Assembly (NCBI GenBank): GCA_021162325.1
Contig: JAGGYV010000052.1
Span: 1 to 12,773 of the forward strand
Source: Desulfobacteraceae bacterium
GTDB taxonomy: Bacteria > Desulfobacterota > Desulfobacteria > Desulfobacterales > Desulfosalsimonadaceae
DNA length: 12,773 nucleotides
Direction: 5' to 3'
A program made the translations under genes and the position numbers. Of this stretch, positions 1 to 7,805 are shown in pieces. Numbering within the stretch: position 1 is the first letter of the stretch; every line of letters starts with the position of its first letter. The notes beneath the pieces are model-generated. The model was not told where the DNA came from, did no database searches, and saw only the letters and a program-made list of their open reading frames with translations.

Positions 1-45
1 TAGTAACGTTCATTTTTTACATAAATTTTATTTTGACAGATTTTA

Positions 46-502
46 TAGTGGACCCCAATGTCAAGACAGTTTTCTGTTCAATTTAAGCGTTAATTTCGGA
101 TGAATTATCCGATCAAATGTAATCCAGTTTTTAATTTTCAATAGTTGTTCATTTGCAATTTTGTCCGTTTTTGATACCATGCCCTTGCCATTTTGGAGGA
201 TAGGGCTCTGCCGGGAAGCAACCTGAGCGCCAAACCTGGTGACGGAAGCATGGGGCTGTGTACTTGCACTGCCCTTGTTTCATGCTTTTGTCTACAAAGC
301 GATAAATCCCGGGGGTTTGGGGGTTGGCCCCCATTATAATATGGTAAACTTCCTTTTTCAGGAAATCCTGTCATCCCACTAACCTCAGTTGATTTTCTCC
401 ATAATATACTTCAGCGGGTGTTTGCCCATCAAAACTCTGGTGAGGCCGTTCATGGTTATAAAAGTCAAAATACTTTTTCAGGGCCTTGCGCAGCTGCCAC
501 AA
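46..502 (-). mobile_element. IS3-family insertion sequence remnant (right end only)
   Basis: A decayed insertion sequence read on the minus strand. It keeps the C-terminal end of the transposase (371-502), an approximately 300-base non-coding tail, and a probable terminal inverted repeat at about 46-68 (plus strand TAG then TGGACCCCAATGTCAAGACA), which resembles the ends of IS3-family elements. No matching left end or upstream transposase frame is seen: an in-frame stop lies at 503-505 and ordinary AT-rich intergenic sequence follows up to leuA. The tail contains a G5/C5 hairpin at 319-332. The element ends before the leuA terminator and does not interrupt the operon. The transposase assignment is solid; the exact outer boundary is a guess from the look of the repeat. 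Confidence 0.6.
371..502 (-). pseudogene. Truncated IS3-family transposase, C-terminal fragment
   Basis: Translating the minus strand from 502 gives 43 codons ending in TGA at 371-373. The fragment contains KKYFDFYNHERPHQSFDG followed by QTPAEVYYG. This is the hallmark C-terminal end of the IS3-family DDE integrase core (the YN-x-RPH-x-S-x-x-x-x-TPAEVY region). The rest of the catalytic core and the helix-turn-helix ORF are absent, and the frame is closed upstream by TAA at 503-505, so it cannot make an active transposase. It has no start codon or ribosome binding site of its own. Confidence 0.8.
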
Positions 503-533
503 TTAAATAATGACAACCTGTTTAATATAAAAA

Positions 534-553
534 TTGAAAATGCCGAAGGCATT
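534..553 (-). terminator. Probable intrinsic terminator of the ilv-leu operon
   Basis: Read on the minus strand, AATGCC-TTC-GGCATT forms a 6-bp stem with a 3-base loop at 539-553. It is followed by a T-rich stretch (TTCAATTTTT) and lies 64 bases after the leuA stop. The stem is short and the T-run is interrupted, so it may be weak. It is the only terminator-like structure between leuA and the IS remnant. Confidence 0.5.
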
Positions 554-616
554 AACTATAATTTTAGCTCACTTTTAATTTTTCCGGTTTTTCCGGTCTA
601 TGATTATGAAATTGGA

Positions 617-2155
617 TCACAATCTTCCTGCATCTGAGGCAGGATTCATTTTCAGATACTCCAGACGGTTCAGGCCGTTAACATATGCATAGGCGCTGGC
701 AGTGATAATATCCGGGTCCGACCCCCGGCCTAAGGCAATACATTCATCTTCTTTCAGTCTGACGGTGACTTCTCCCTGGGCATCCGTGCCCCCAGTCAGT
801 GCGCTGACAGTAAACCGAAGCAGTTGCGATTTTGTGTTGGTCAGTTTGGCGACCGCATTAAACGCTGCATCAATGGGACCGTTTCCGCTTCCTGTGCCAA
901 TTACCTCACGACCGTTCATAAGCATTTTTACGGTAGCCATAGGCAATACCGTGGTACCACTGGTCACCTGAAGATACGTAATCGAATAGATATCAGACGT
1001 TCTCAAAACTTCCTGATTGACCAGGGCTTCAAGGTCCTCATCCATAACGATTTTTTTCTTGTCGGCCAGAGCTTTAAACTTTTTGAAAACAATTTTTAAT
1101 TCATCGTCCGATAAATCATAGCCCATATTTTTTATGTGTTTTAAAAGGGCGTGTTTTCCGGAGTGTTTTCCCATCACCATTTTGTTCGTATTTAAACCAA
1201 TGCTTTCCGGTCTCATAATTTCATAGGTCATGGGGTTTTTAAGCACACCATCCTGATGAATGCCTGCTTCATGGGCAAAGGCATTGGCACCCACAATGGC
1301 TTTATTTGGTTGAACCATCATGCCGGTAATCATGCTCACCAGTCGGCTGATCTGATAAATATGCTTTGTCTGAATGCCGGTGGTGACAGCGGCATATGTT
1401 GGACGGGTATTGATTGCCATGACGATTTCTTCAAGTGATGTGTTACCCGCCCGCTCCCCGATTCCATTGATAGTCACCTCTGCCTGGCGGGCACCTGCTT
1501 TGATAGCGGCCAGTGTATTGGCCGTTGCCAGACCCAGGTCATTGTGGCAGTGAACGCTTAAAATTGCCTTGTCCATATTCGGGGTGTTGTCGATGACATA
1601 TTTAACCAGATTTCCGAATTCTTCGGGAATTGCATAGCCGACGGTGTCCGGAAGATTCACCGTCTTTGCGCCGGCATCAATGACAGCTTCAAATACGTTG
1701 CAGAGAAAATCCGGGTCTGTTCGGGAACCGTCTTCAGCGGAAAATTCTACATTTTCGGTAAACGTGCGGGCGAATTTTACAGCTGCAACAGCGGATTCAA
1801 CGACTTCATCACGGGTCATCTGTAGTTTGTATTTGATGTGAATGTCCGAAGTCGCAAGAAATGTGTGAATCCTGGGCTGTTCAGCATGGCAGATGGCTTT
1901 CCATGCCCGATCAATGTCGCTGACCGTCGCACGACAGAGAGCGGCAACTTCGGAATGTTTAATTTTTTTGGCAACCTGAGTGACTGCTTCGAAATCACCT
2001 TCAGAGGCTGCCGGAAAACCGGCTTCAATGATATCCACACCGAGCTTTTCAAGTTGTGTGGCCAGTCGTACTTTTTCGGCCGTGTTCATGCTGGCTCCCG
2101 GAGACTGTTCCCCGTCCCTTAGTGTGGTGTCAAAGATAAATACTTTTTCTATCAT
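617..2155 (-). CDS. leuA: 2-isopropylmalate synthase
   Basis: First committed step of leucine synthesis: 2-oxoisovalerate plus acetyl-CoA gives 2-isopropylmalate (cytoplasmic). The 512 residues match bacterial LeuA length. The HMGL-like TIM barrel occupies about residues 4-270. It carries the DTTLRDGEQSPG motif (Arg13, Asp14), metal ligands His202 and His204 in HCHNDLG, and Asn238 in GERAGNTS. A linker leads to the C-terminal LeuA regulatory domain (about 375-505), where leucine feedback normally acts. The ATG at 2155 overlaps the cimA stop by four bases (ATGA), and an AGGA element lies about 9 bases upstream, so translation is probably coupled. It is the last gene of the operon. The MNTAEKVRLATQLEKLGVDIIEAGFPAAS region and length favour LeuA over homocitrate synthase or a second CimA. 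Confidence 0.95.
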   Translation of the reverse strand: MIEKVFIFDTTLRDGEQSPGASMNTAEKVRLATQLEKLGVDIIEAGFPAASEGDFEAVTQVAKKIKHSEVAALCRATVSDIDRAWKAICHAEQPRIHTFLATSDIHIKYKLQMTRDEVVESAVAAVKFARTFTENVEFSAEDGSRTDPDFLCNVFEAVIDAGAKTVNLPDTVGYAIPEEFGNLVKYVIDNTPNMDKAILSVHCHNDLGLATANTLAAIKAGARQAEVTINGIGERAGNTSLEEIVMAINTRPTYAAVTTGIQTKHIYQISRLVSMITGMMVQPNKAIVGANAFAHEAGIHQDGVLKNPMTYEIMRPESIGLNTNKMVMGKHSGKHALLKHIKNMGYDLSDDELKIVFKKFKALADKKKIVMDEDLEALVNQEVLRTSDIYSITYLQVTSGTTVLPMATVKMLMNGREVIGTGSGNGPIDAAFNAVAKLTNTKSQLLRFTVSALTGGTDAQGEVTVRLKEDECIALGRGSDPDIITASAYAYVNGLNRLEYLKMNPASDAGRL

Positions 2156-3795
2156 GGGTTTTGTCCTGATTTTTTATTGATCAAATGGTCTTTCTCTAAC
2201 CGGGCCAGCTTATGCTGAAAACTGTCTGCCAAAGCCTGCCAGCTGGCCTCGATAACATCTTCGGAAACACCGATGGTGCTCCAGATGCTGGTTTCATCTC
2301 TTGATTCAATCAGCACCCGGACCCGGGCGGCAGTCCCGTCTCTTCCGTCTAAAACCCTGACTTTAAAATCCACCAGATGGACCGGATCCAGTACATTGGG
2401 GTATACTTTATTTAAGGCTTTTCTCAGGGCATTATCAAGGGCGCTGACCGGCCCATTGCCTTCAGCCGCTGTGATGTCCTGAATTTTTCCGTCAACGGAA
2501 ATTTTGATCGTTGCATAGCAATAGCAGGGTTGATCTTTATTCTTTTCAATGGTGACCCTGAAAGAATCCAGGTCAAATAGTGGCTTAAATTGATTTGCCA
2601 GTTTTTCCACCATTATTTGAAACGTGCCGTCCGCCACATCAAACTGGTATCCTTCTTTTTCCAGCCGTTTGATCTTAGAAAGAATTTTTGCGGTATCCAG
2701 TCCGTTTTCCTCAAACGATATGCCAAGTTCTTTGGCTTTATACTCAATATTGCTTTTTCCGGACATATCGGATACGATTACACGTTGCTGGTTGCCCACA
2801 AGCGTAGGATCCATATGCTCATATGAGCGAGAGTCTTTCATAATAGCATTGACATGGATGCCGCCCTTATGCGCAAAAGCACTTTTACCCACAAACGGTC
2901 TTGAGCTCAAAGGTGTCATATTTGCCGTTTCACTGACAAACAGGGATGCCATGCGGAGTTTTTTTAAATTTTCATCCGAGATACAGGGATATCCCATTTT
3001 GAGCTGCAATATGGGAATAATTGATGTTAAATCTGCATTGCCGCATCTTTCGCCATATCCATTCATCGTTCCCTGCACAATGACAGCCCCCGCACGCACG
3101 GCAGCAATGGAATTGGCAACCGCGAGGTTGGAATCATTATGCGTATGAATGCCGATTTGGACTGGTCTTTTGCGTTTTTGTTCTGATTTAGAATTTTTCA
3201 GATATGCAATCACTTCTGTGACAATGGATTCAACTTCATGGGGGAGTGAACCGCCATTGGTATCGCAAAGACCAATAGCATCGGCACCGCCTTCGACAGC
3301 CGCCGACAGTGTTTGAAGCGCGTAATCCCTGTTTTCCTTAAACCCGTCAAAAAAGTGCTCTGCATCATAATGAACTTCTTCAAGATGACTTTTCTTCAAG
3401 TAAGCAACGGATGAGCAAATCATGTCCAGATTGTCTTCCAACCGTACCCGTAGTATTTTTTCAACATGAAGATCCCAGGTTTTCCCGAAAATACAACCAA
3501 CCGGCGCACCACACGCTATGATGGCGTTCAGATTTTTATCATCTTCAGCTTTAATGCCGTAACGATGTGTTGAACCAAACGCGGTTAATTTGGAATTTTT
3601 GAAATCAATATTTTTTGCAGATTCAAAAAATTCCTTGTCTTTAACGTTGGAACCAGGCCACCCGCCTTCAATGTAGTGAATGCCAAGATCGTCCAGTTTT
3701 TTTGCGATTTTGATCTTATCTTCACCTGAAAAAGTGATTTTCTCACCCTGGGTGCCGTCTCTTAATGTCGTATCATATAACAAAATTGGTTCCAT
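2152..3795 (-). CDS. cimA: (R)-citramalate synthase
   Basis: Condenses pyruvate with acetyl-CoA to (R)-citramalate, the threonine-independent entry to 2-oxobutyrate and isoleucine. From the ATG at 3795 it has 547 residues beginning MEPILLYDTTLRDGTQGEKI. Visible elements are Arg12-Asp13, the GGWPGSN motif typical of CimA rather than LeuA (which has AGFPAAS), metal ligands His217 and His219 in HTHNDSNLAVANS, Asn253 in GERCGNADL, and a C-terminal regulatory domain from about residue 400. A frame-open extension to 3840 would add 15 residues but overlap the preceding gene, and homologues start at MEPILLYDTTLRDG or similar, so 3795 is chosen. The ribosome binding site is poor, and the gene begins 7 bases after the stop of the unrecognised gene, so translation may depend on that gene. 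CimA and LeuA are homologous and adjacent. Confidence 0.93.
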   Translation of the reverse strand: MEPILLYDTTLRDGTQGEKITFSGEDKIKIAKKLDDLGIHYIEGGWPGSNVKDKEFFESAKNIDFKNSKLTAFGSTHRYGIKAEDDKNLNAIIACGAPVGCIFGKTWDLHVEKILRVRLEDNLDMICSSVAYLKKSHLEEVHYDAEHFFDGFKENRDYALQTLSAAVEGGADAIGLCDTNGGSLPHEVESIVTEVIAYLKNSKSEQKRKRPVQIGIHTHNDSNLAVANSIAAVRAGAVIVQGTMNGYGERCGNADLTSIIPILQLKMGYPCISDENLKKLRMASLFVSETANMTPLSSRPFVGKSAFAHKGGIHVNAIMKDSRSYEHMDPTLVGNQQRVIVSDMSGKSNIEYKAKELGISFEENGLDTAKILSKIKRLEKEGYQFDVADGTFQIMVEKLANQFKPLFDLDSFRVTIEKNKDQPCYCYATIKISVDGKIQDITAAEGNGPVSALDNALRKALNKVYPNVLDPVHLVDFKVRVLDGRDGTAARVRVLIESRDETSIWSTIGVSEDVIEASWQALADSFQHKLARLEKDHLINKKSGQNP

Positions 3796-3802
3796 CGTTT
3801 TA

Positions 3803-4351
3803 CTATGCCCATTTTGGTGTATCTGTGTTGTATAAATCACCCATCAATCTTACTAAAACAAAAAGCAGGTTATTTGTTACTTGGATTGCTTTAGTGCGCT
3901 TTTTCTTAAATGATGCGTATCTATCCACCTCATTTTCAAGATATCGCAATAATTCGAGTTGTATTTTTACCTCAAGGCTACTATTGACGAATCGTTCTTG
4001 CAGCTTCCCTCTAAATTTATTATTCATTGGTATTTTATTAGTAAGTGACTTTAACTCCACATCAATAAACGACAGTTTTCTTGCTACCCATTGTTCCTCA
4101 TTTTCTACTTCTGGTGGTTTTCCAAAAGCTTCACAAAATACCCATACCACATCAAAAGACAAATCAAGATAGAGGTTTGCCATATCATTACTAATAGTTG
4201 CAATAGCATCTGAAGGCTCGCCATAAATAAGACGATACACACTTGGATGTTTGCCTTCTAACTCATCCAACATAGCTGTTATTTTATTATTAGGCGCAAT
4301 TTTTCCTCGCGAGATAATTTTGTCAACTTCTAGTTGGCTTAATATTCTCAT
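3803..4351 (-). CDS. Unrecognised protein inserted between ilvC and cimA
   Basis: I do not recognise this 182-residue protein. It looks soluble and mainly helical, with no signal peptide or clear membrane span. It has an acidic, aromatic middle (MANLYLDLSFDVVWVFCEAF) and a charged C-terminal half rich in Lys, Arg and Glu. It is visibly more AT-rich than its neighbours and has no obvious role in branched-chain synthesis, suggesting acquisition. Start choice is uncertain. The frame is open back to an ATG at 4429, but that extension reads through the attC-like hairpin. The strong AAGGAG at 4379-4384 lies 27 bases before the ATG at 4351, too far. It is well placed (10 bases) for a GTG at 4368 opening a six-codon ORF whose TGA overlaps this ATG (ATGA, 4348-4351). 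The real start could therefore be coupled to that mini-ORF, or an indel may have separated start and gene. It ends 7 bases before cimA. Confidence 0.6.
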   Translation of the reverse strand: MRILSQLEVDKIISRGKIAPNNKITAMLDELEGKHPSVYRLIYGEPSDAIATISNDMANLYLDLSFDVVWVFCEAFGKPPEVENEEQWVARKLSFIDVELKSLTNKIPMNNKFRGKLQERFVNSSLEVKIQLELLRYLENEVDRYASFKKKRTKAIQVTNNLLFVLVRLMGDLYNTDTPKWA

Positions 4352-4396
4352 AAGGTTACTAAATCCACTGCAAGATATCTCCTTTTTTGGGAATGG

Positions 4397-4475
4397 GCAT
4401 AACGACCTGTTAAGCGGCAATCGGGGCATGTGATTGATAGATTACATGACCCCGATTGAATTAAACATAATTACA
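4397..4475. other. attC-like recombination site or strong hairpin
   Basis: Plus-strand 4418-4434 and 4441-4458 form a 17-bp stem (CAATCGGGG then CATGTGAT, with one G-T pair) around a six-base loop, with a single bulged A at 4449. On the left flank sit GCATAAC (4397-4403), five bases, then GTTAAGC (4409-4415). This matches the R''-spacer-L'' arrangement of integron attC sites; read on the minus strand it is GCTTAAC-AGGTC-GTTATGC, the usual L'-R' end. The right flank (AATTAAACATAATTAC) is degenerate. One intact simple-site half, a long imperfect stem and an extrahelical base are attC traits. No T-run follows on either strand, so it is not an intrinsic terminator. It abuts the unrecognised gene at 3803-4351. 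The attC identity is inference; the hairpin itself is certain. Confidence 0.4.
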
Positions 4476-4492
4476 AAATGGTAAAAAACCTG

Positions 4493-5545
4493 TTATTTTT
4501 TTCTTTCAGTCGGTCTTAATGACCGAACCGCTGCGCCGGCTGACCACATTTCAGAATTTTTAATTACATCCAGTTCCGCCTGGAGTTTTTCTTTATAATC
4601 CGGCTTGCTGTTGACGTCTAAGACTCGTTTGGTTTCAGTACCGTTGGCAACGCTTTCATACAGGTTTTCGAAAACCGGCATGACCGCATCCCGGAATTTT
4701 GGTGACCAGTCCAGGGCACCGCGCTGAGCGGTCCCGCTGCAGTTGGAAAACATCCAGTCCATGCCGTTCTGGTCAACCAGGCGAATTAGGCTTTGGGTGA
4801 GTTCTTCAACGGTTTCATTAAATGCCTCACTCGGGGAGTGCCCGTTTTTGCGCAGCACATTGTACTGGGCTTCCATGACACCTGAAAGACATCCCATCAG
4901 AACACCCCGTTCACCGGTCAGATCACTGAACACTTCTTTTTGAAACGTTGTGGGAAACAGGTAACCGGAGCCCACCACAATACCAATTGCAAGGGTTCTG
5001 TCTTTTGCCCGACCGGTGAAATCCTGGTCAATCGCAAAGCTGGAATTGATCCCGTCGCCGGCCAGAAAATTGGCCCGAACACTGGTTCCCGAGCCCTTGG
5101 GGGCTACCATGATGACATCTACATTCTTCGGTGCAATGATCCCGGTCTGGTCTTTGTAAACAATGGAGAAGCCGTGAGAAAAATACAGGGCATCCCCTTC
5201 GTTTAAACATTCTTTGACCATCGGCCATGTGGCGGTCTGGCCGGCGTCAGATAAAAGCTCCATGATAATGGTGCCTTTTTGTGCGGCTTCTTTAATGGGG
5301 AACAGGGTCTCACCCGGTACAAAGCCGTCTTTGATGGCTTTTTCCCAGTATTCGTCACCTTCCATCTGGCCGATAATGACGTTAACACCGTTATCTCTCA
5401 TATTCAACGCCTGTGCAGGGCCCTGAACGCCATATCCAAGGATGGTGATTGTTTCATCTTTGAGAATTTCCCGTGCTTTCTCCATGGGAAATTCGTCGGA
5501 TATGATTACCTCTTCGATTGTTCCGCCAAAGTCAATTTTTGCCAT
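4493..5545 (-). CDS. ilvC: Ketol-acid reductoisomerase, class I
   Basis: Isomerises and reduces 2-acetolactate and 2-aceto-2-hydroxybutyrate to the dihydroxy acids of valine and isoleucine. At 350 residues it is a class I (short) enzyme. The Rossmann motif is GYGVQGPA (37-44). Catalytic or metal residues visible are His124, Lys150 (APKGSG), Asp208 and Glu212 (DLTGERGVLMG), and Glu244 and Glu248 (AFNETVEE). The C-terminal segments NGTETKRVLDVNSKPDYKEK and RSLRP resemble yeast Ilv5 and related bacterial enzymes more than the common class I form. The cofactor loop after IIG reads QMEGDEY (60-66); the basic and serine positions that bind the NADPH 2'-phosphate are Met61, Glu62 and Tyr66, suggesting NADH preference. 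The start is set by AAGGAG six bases before the ATG. ilvN lies 57 bases upstream. Confidence 0.95.
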   Translation of the reverse strand: MAKIDFGGTIEEVIISDEFPMEKAREILKDETITILGYGVQGPAQALNMRDNGVNVIIGQMEGDEYWEKAIKDGFVPGETLFPIKEAAQKGTIIMELLSDAGQTATWPMVKECLNEGDALYFSHGFSIVYKDQTGIIAPKNVDVIMVAPKGSGTSVRANFLAGDGINSSFAIDQDFTGRAKDRTLAIGIVVGSGYLFPTTFQKEVFSDLTGERGVLMGCLSGVMEAQYNVLRKNGHSPSEAFNETVEELTQSLIRLVDQNGMDWMFSNCSGTAQRGALDWSPKFRDAVMPVFENLYESVANGTETKRVLDVNSKPDYKEKLQAELDVIKNSEMWSAGAAVRSLRPTERKK

Positions 5546-5602
5546 GATTTTCTCCTTCGTTATGTTTTTAATTAAGATATTCTATCAAGATTTTGGTTTA
5601 TT

Positions 5603-6079
5603 TTATCTAAACATTGCAATACTGCCGGTTCTGGCAATTTCACGGATGCCGAACGGTTTTAAAAGGGTCAGTATTGCGGTTATTTTTTCCGAATCACCGG
5701 TGATGTTAATCGTAAAATGTTCCTGGCCGACATCCACTATCTGTCCCCTGAAAATATCTGTAATCCTTAAAATCTCTGCCCGGTGTTCCGCTTTCGCGTT
5801 GACCTTCAACAGGACCAGTTCCCGTTCAACAAATTTTTGGTCCGTGAGATCAGCCACTTTGATTACATTGATTATTTTGTTTACTTGTTTTTTAATTTGT
5901 TCCAAAATTGCTGAATCTCCTTTGGTTACCATAGTGATTTGGGAGACCAGAGGTTCGTTCGTTTCCGCGACACACAGGCTTTCAATATTATAACCCCGGC
6001 CTGAAAACAGACCGGCGATTCTGGAAAGAACACCCGGTTCATTATCGACAAGAATAGAGAGTATATGTTTTTTTGTCAT
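5603..6079 (-). CDS. ilvN: Acetolactate synthase small (regulatory) subunit
   Basis: Regulatory partner of IlvB, activating it and conferring valine feedback inhibition. The 158 residues match the full-length IlvH/IlvN type. An N-terminal ACT domain (about 4-75) is followed by a C-terminal domain (about 83-158) containing FRGQIVDVG. Asn13, Gly16 and Asn31 (in DNEPG and GRGYNIESL) correspond by motif to E. coli IlvH residues of the valine site, so valine sensitivity is expected. The ATG at 6079 follows the ilvB stop by 19 bases, with AAGGA about 10 bases ahead. It lies between ilvB and ilvC, its usual position. Confidence 0.95.
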   Translation of the reverse strand: MTKKHILSILVDNEPGVLSRIAGLFSGRGYNIESLCVAETNEPLVSQITMVTKGDSAILEQIKKQVNKIINVIKVADLTDQKFVERELVLLKVNAKAEHRAEILRITDIFRGQIVDVGQEHFTINITGDSEKITAILTLLKPFGIREIARTGSIAMFR

Positions 6080-6098
6080 TTTTCCATATCCTTATTAA

Positions 6099-7781
6099 TT
6101 AAACCAACAGCATTTTGGAAATCGGCGCCCCGGCAGGAACCATAGGATAAACACATTCTTCCGGTTCAACCACAAAATCCATGATAACGGCATTGTTGCA
6201 GGCGATTCCCTTTTTGAGAATCTTTTCAACCTCTTCGGGTTTTGTTGCCCTTAAGCCAACGGCTCCATAAGCTTCCGCCAGTTTAACAAAATCCGGGGTA
6301 TGCTGGAGCTTGGTGGATGAATAACATCTGTCATAAAAAAGCTGCTGCCATTGACGAACCATTCCCAAGAATCCGTTGTTTAATATTACCACCTTTACCG
6401 GAAGAGCATACTGAACAGCGGTGGCCATTTCCTGGATGTTCATCTGGATACTGCCGTCACCGGCAATATCGACCACCAGTTTATCCGGAGCAGCAACCTG
6501 GGCGCCAACAGCTGCTGGAAGGCCAAACCCCATGGTGCCTAAGCCACCGGAACTGATAAACCGACCCGGTTTTGTGAAATGATAATACTGAGCCGCCCAC
6601 ATCTGGTTCTGGCCGACCTCGGTGGTGATGATCGCTTCTCCTTTGGTAAGTTCAAACAGTTTTTCAATAACATATTGCGGTTTGATCACATCTTTTTGGT
6701 CATACACCTGCGGCGTCGTTTTTCTCCAGTTGTCAATTTGATCCAGCCACAGATGGTGCTCAAACGCATCCATATCCTCTTGAGCGATCATCTGGTTTAA
6801 TAATTCCAGGGAAATTTTGCAATCTCCGACAACCGGAACCTGGACCTGAATATTCTTTTGGATTGATGTGGGGTCTATATCAATCTGGACAATTTTTGCA
6901 TGGGGCGCAAATTCATCGGTTTTTCCAGTCACCCGGTCATCAAAACGAACGCCTACGGCAATCATCAGGTCACATTCCGAAATCGACATATTCGCGCGAT
7001 ATGTGCCGTGCATGCCGGGCATTCCCAGCCACAGAAGGTCTGTTCCTGAAAATCCGCCGAGTCCCATAAGCGTGCTGGTAACCGGTATTTTATTTCTTTT
7101 TGCCAGTTCATCCAGCTCTTTATGCGCCCGGGACAATATCACCCCGCCGCCGCTGAAAATCAGTGGTTTCTTCGCCTTTTTAAGCAGCTCCACGACTTTT
7201 TGAAGTTGTTTCCGATTGGGCACATACGTCGGATTATATGATCTCAGTGCAATGTCATCCGGCAGTTTAAAACTGGTTTTGGCAATCGAAACATCTTTCG
7301 GCAAATCAATGAGCACCGGTCCTGGACGACCGGATCTTGCTATGTGAAATGCTTCTTTTATGGTTTTTGCAAGATCTTTCACATCCTTTACCAGGTAATT
7401 ATGTTTTGTGCAGGGCCGGGTGATGCCGACAATATCAACCTCCTGAAACGCATCATTTCCGATCAGCCTGGTGGGAACCTGACCGGTGATAACCACAATC
7501 GGTATAGAGTCACAATTTGCGGTGGCAAGCCCGGTGACAGTGTTTGTCGCTCCGGGCCCGGACGTAACCAGGCAAACGCCGACCTTGCCGGTGACCCGTG
7601 CATACGCATCTGCGGCATGTACCGCGCCCTGTTCATGACGAACGAGGATATGATTTAGATCGGTTCTTGCCAGCTCATCATAGATGTCAAGAACCACACC
7701 GCCGGGATACCCGAAAATCGTATCAACGCCTTCTTCCTTTAACATCCTCAATAGAATTTGTGCACCAGTCAGCTTACTCAT
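6099..7781 (-). CDS. ilvB: Acetolactate synthase large (catalytic) subunit
   Basis: Thiamine-diphosphate enzyme that condenses pyruvate with pyruvate or 2-oxobutyrate, the first shared step of valine and isoleucine synthesis. From the ATG at 7781 it has 560 residues. The N-terminal ThDP domain contains GYPGG and the catalytic Glu50 in RHEQGA. The central FAD-binding domain includes GVRFDDRVTG. The C-terminal ThDP/Mg domain has the GDGS...NN motif (about 441-469). FGYPGG, SGPGATN, GQVP and GGLGTMGFGLPAA mark it as an anabolic, FAD-containing synthase rather than a catabolic AlsS or a pyruvate oxidase. A TTG at 7787 is in frame, but AAGGA at 7791-7795 is 9 bases from the ATG and only 3 from the TTG, so the ATG is preferred. 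ilvN follows after 19 bases. Confidence 0.95.
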   Translation of the reverse strand: MSKLTGAQILLRMLKEEGVDTIFGYPGGVVLDIYDELARTDLNHILVRHEQGAVHAADAYARVTGKVGVCLVTSGPGATNTVTGLATANCDSIPIVVITGQVPTRLIGNDAFQEVDIVGITRPCTKHNYLVKDVKDLAKTIKEAFHIARSGRPGPVLIDLPKDVSIAKTSFKLPDDIALRSYNPTYVPNRKQLQKVVELLKKAKKPLIFSGGGVILSRAHKELDELAKRNKIPVTSTLMGLGGFSGTDLLWLGMPGMHGTYRANMSISECDLMIAVGVRFDDRVTGKTDEFAPHAKIVQIDIDPTSIQKNIQVQVPVVGDCKISLELLNQMIAQEDMDAFEHHLWLDQIDNWRKTTPQVYDQKDVIKPQYVIEKLFELTKGEAIITTEVGQNQMWAAQYYHFTKPGRFISSGGLGTMGFGLPAAVGAQVAAPDKLVVDIAGDGSIQMNIQEMATAVQYALPVKVVILNNGFLGMVRQWQQLFYDRCYSSTKLQHTPDFVKLAEAYGAVGLRATKPEEVEKILKKGIACNNAVIMDFVVEPEECVYPMVPAGAPISKMLLV

Positions 7782-7805
7782 ACTCAACCATCCTTGATGA
7801 AAAAT

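Noticed and set aside
138..374. Minus-strand frames of 61-78 codons in the IS tail
   Set aside because: Proline-rich translations of a repetitive non-coding tail; they start after the transposase and have no ribosome binding site or recognisable domain.
389..637. Plus-strand 82-codon frame
   Set aside because: It lies opposite the IS3 transposase fragment and the end of leuA, and its sequence shows no protein-like features.
4418..4458. Hairpin read as a terminator of ilvC
   Set aside because: No T-run follows on either strand, and the operon has to continue into cimA and leuA.
5442..5993. Plus-strand 183-codon frame
   Set aside because: Antisense shadow of ilvC and ilvN, both unmistakable on the other strand. 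The same applies to the long frames opposite ilvD at 7947-8606 and 8745-9491.
7782..7787. TTG start for ilvB
   Set aside because: Only three bases from the AAGGA element, whereas the ATG at 7781 has ideal nine-base spacing.
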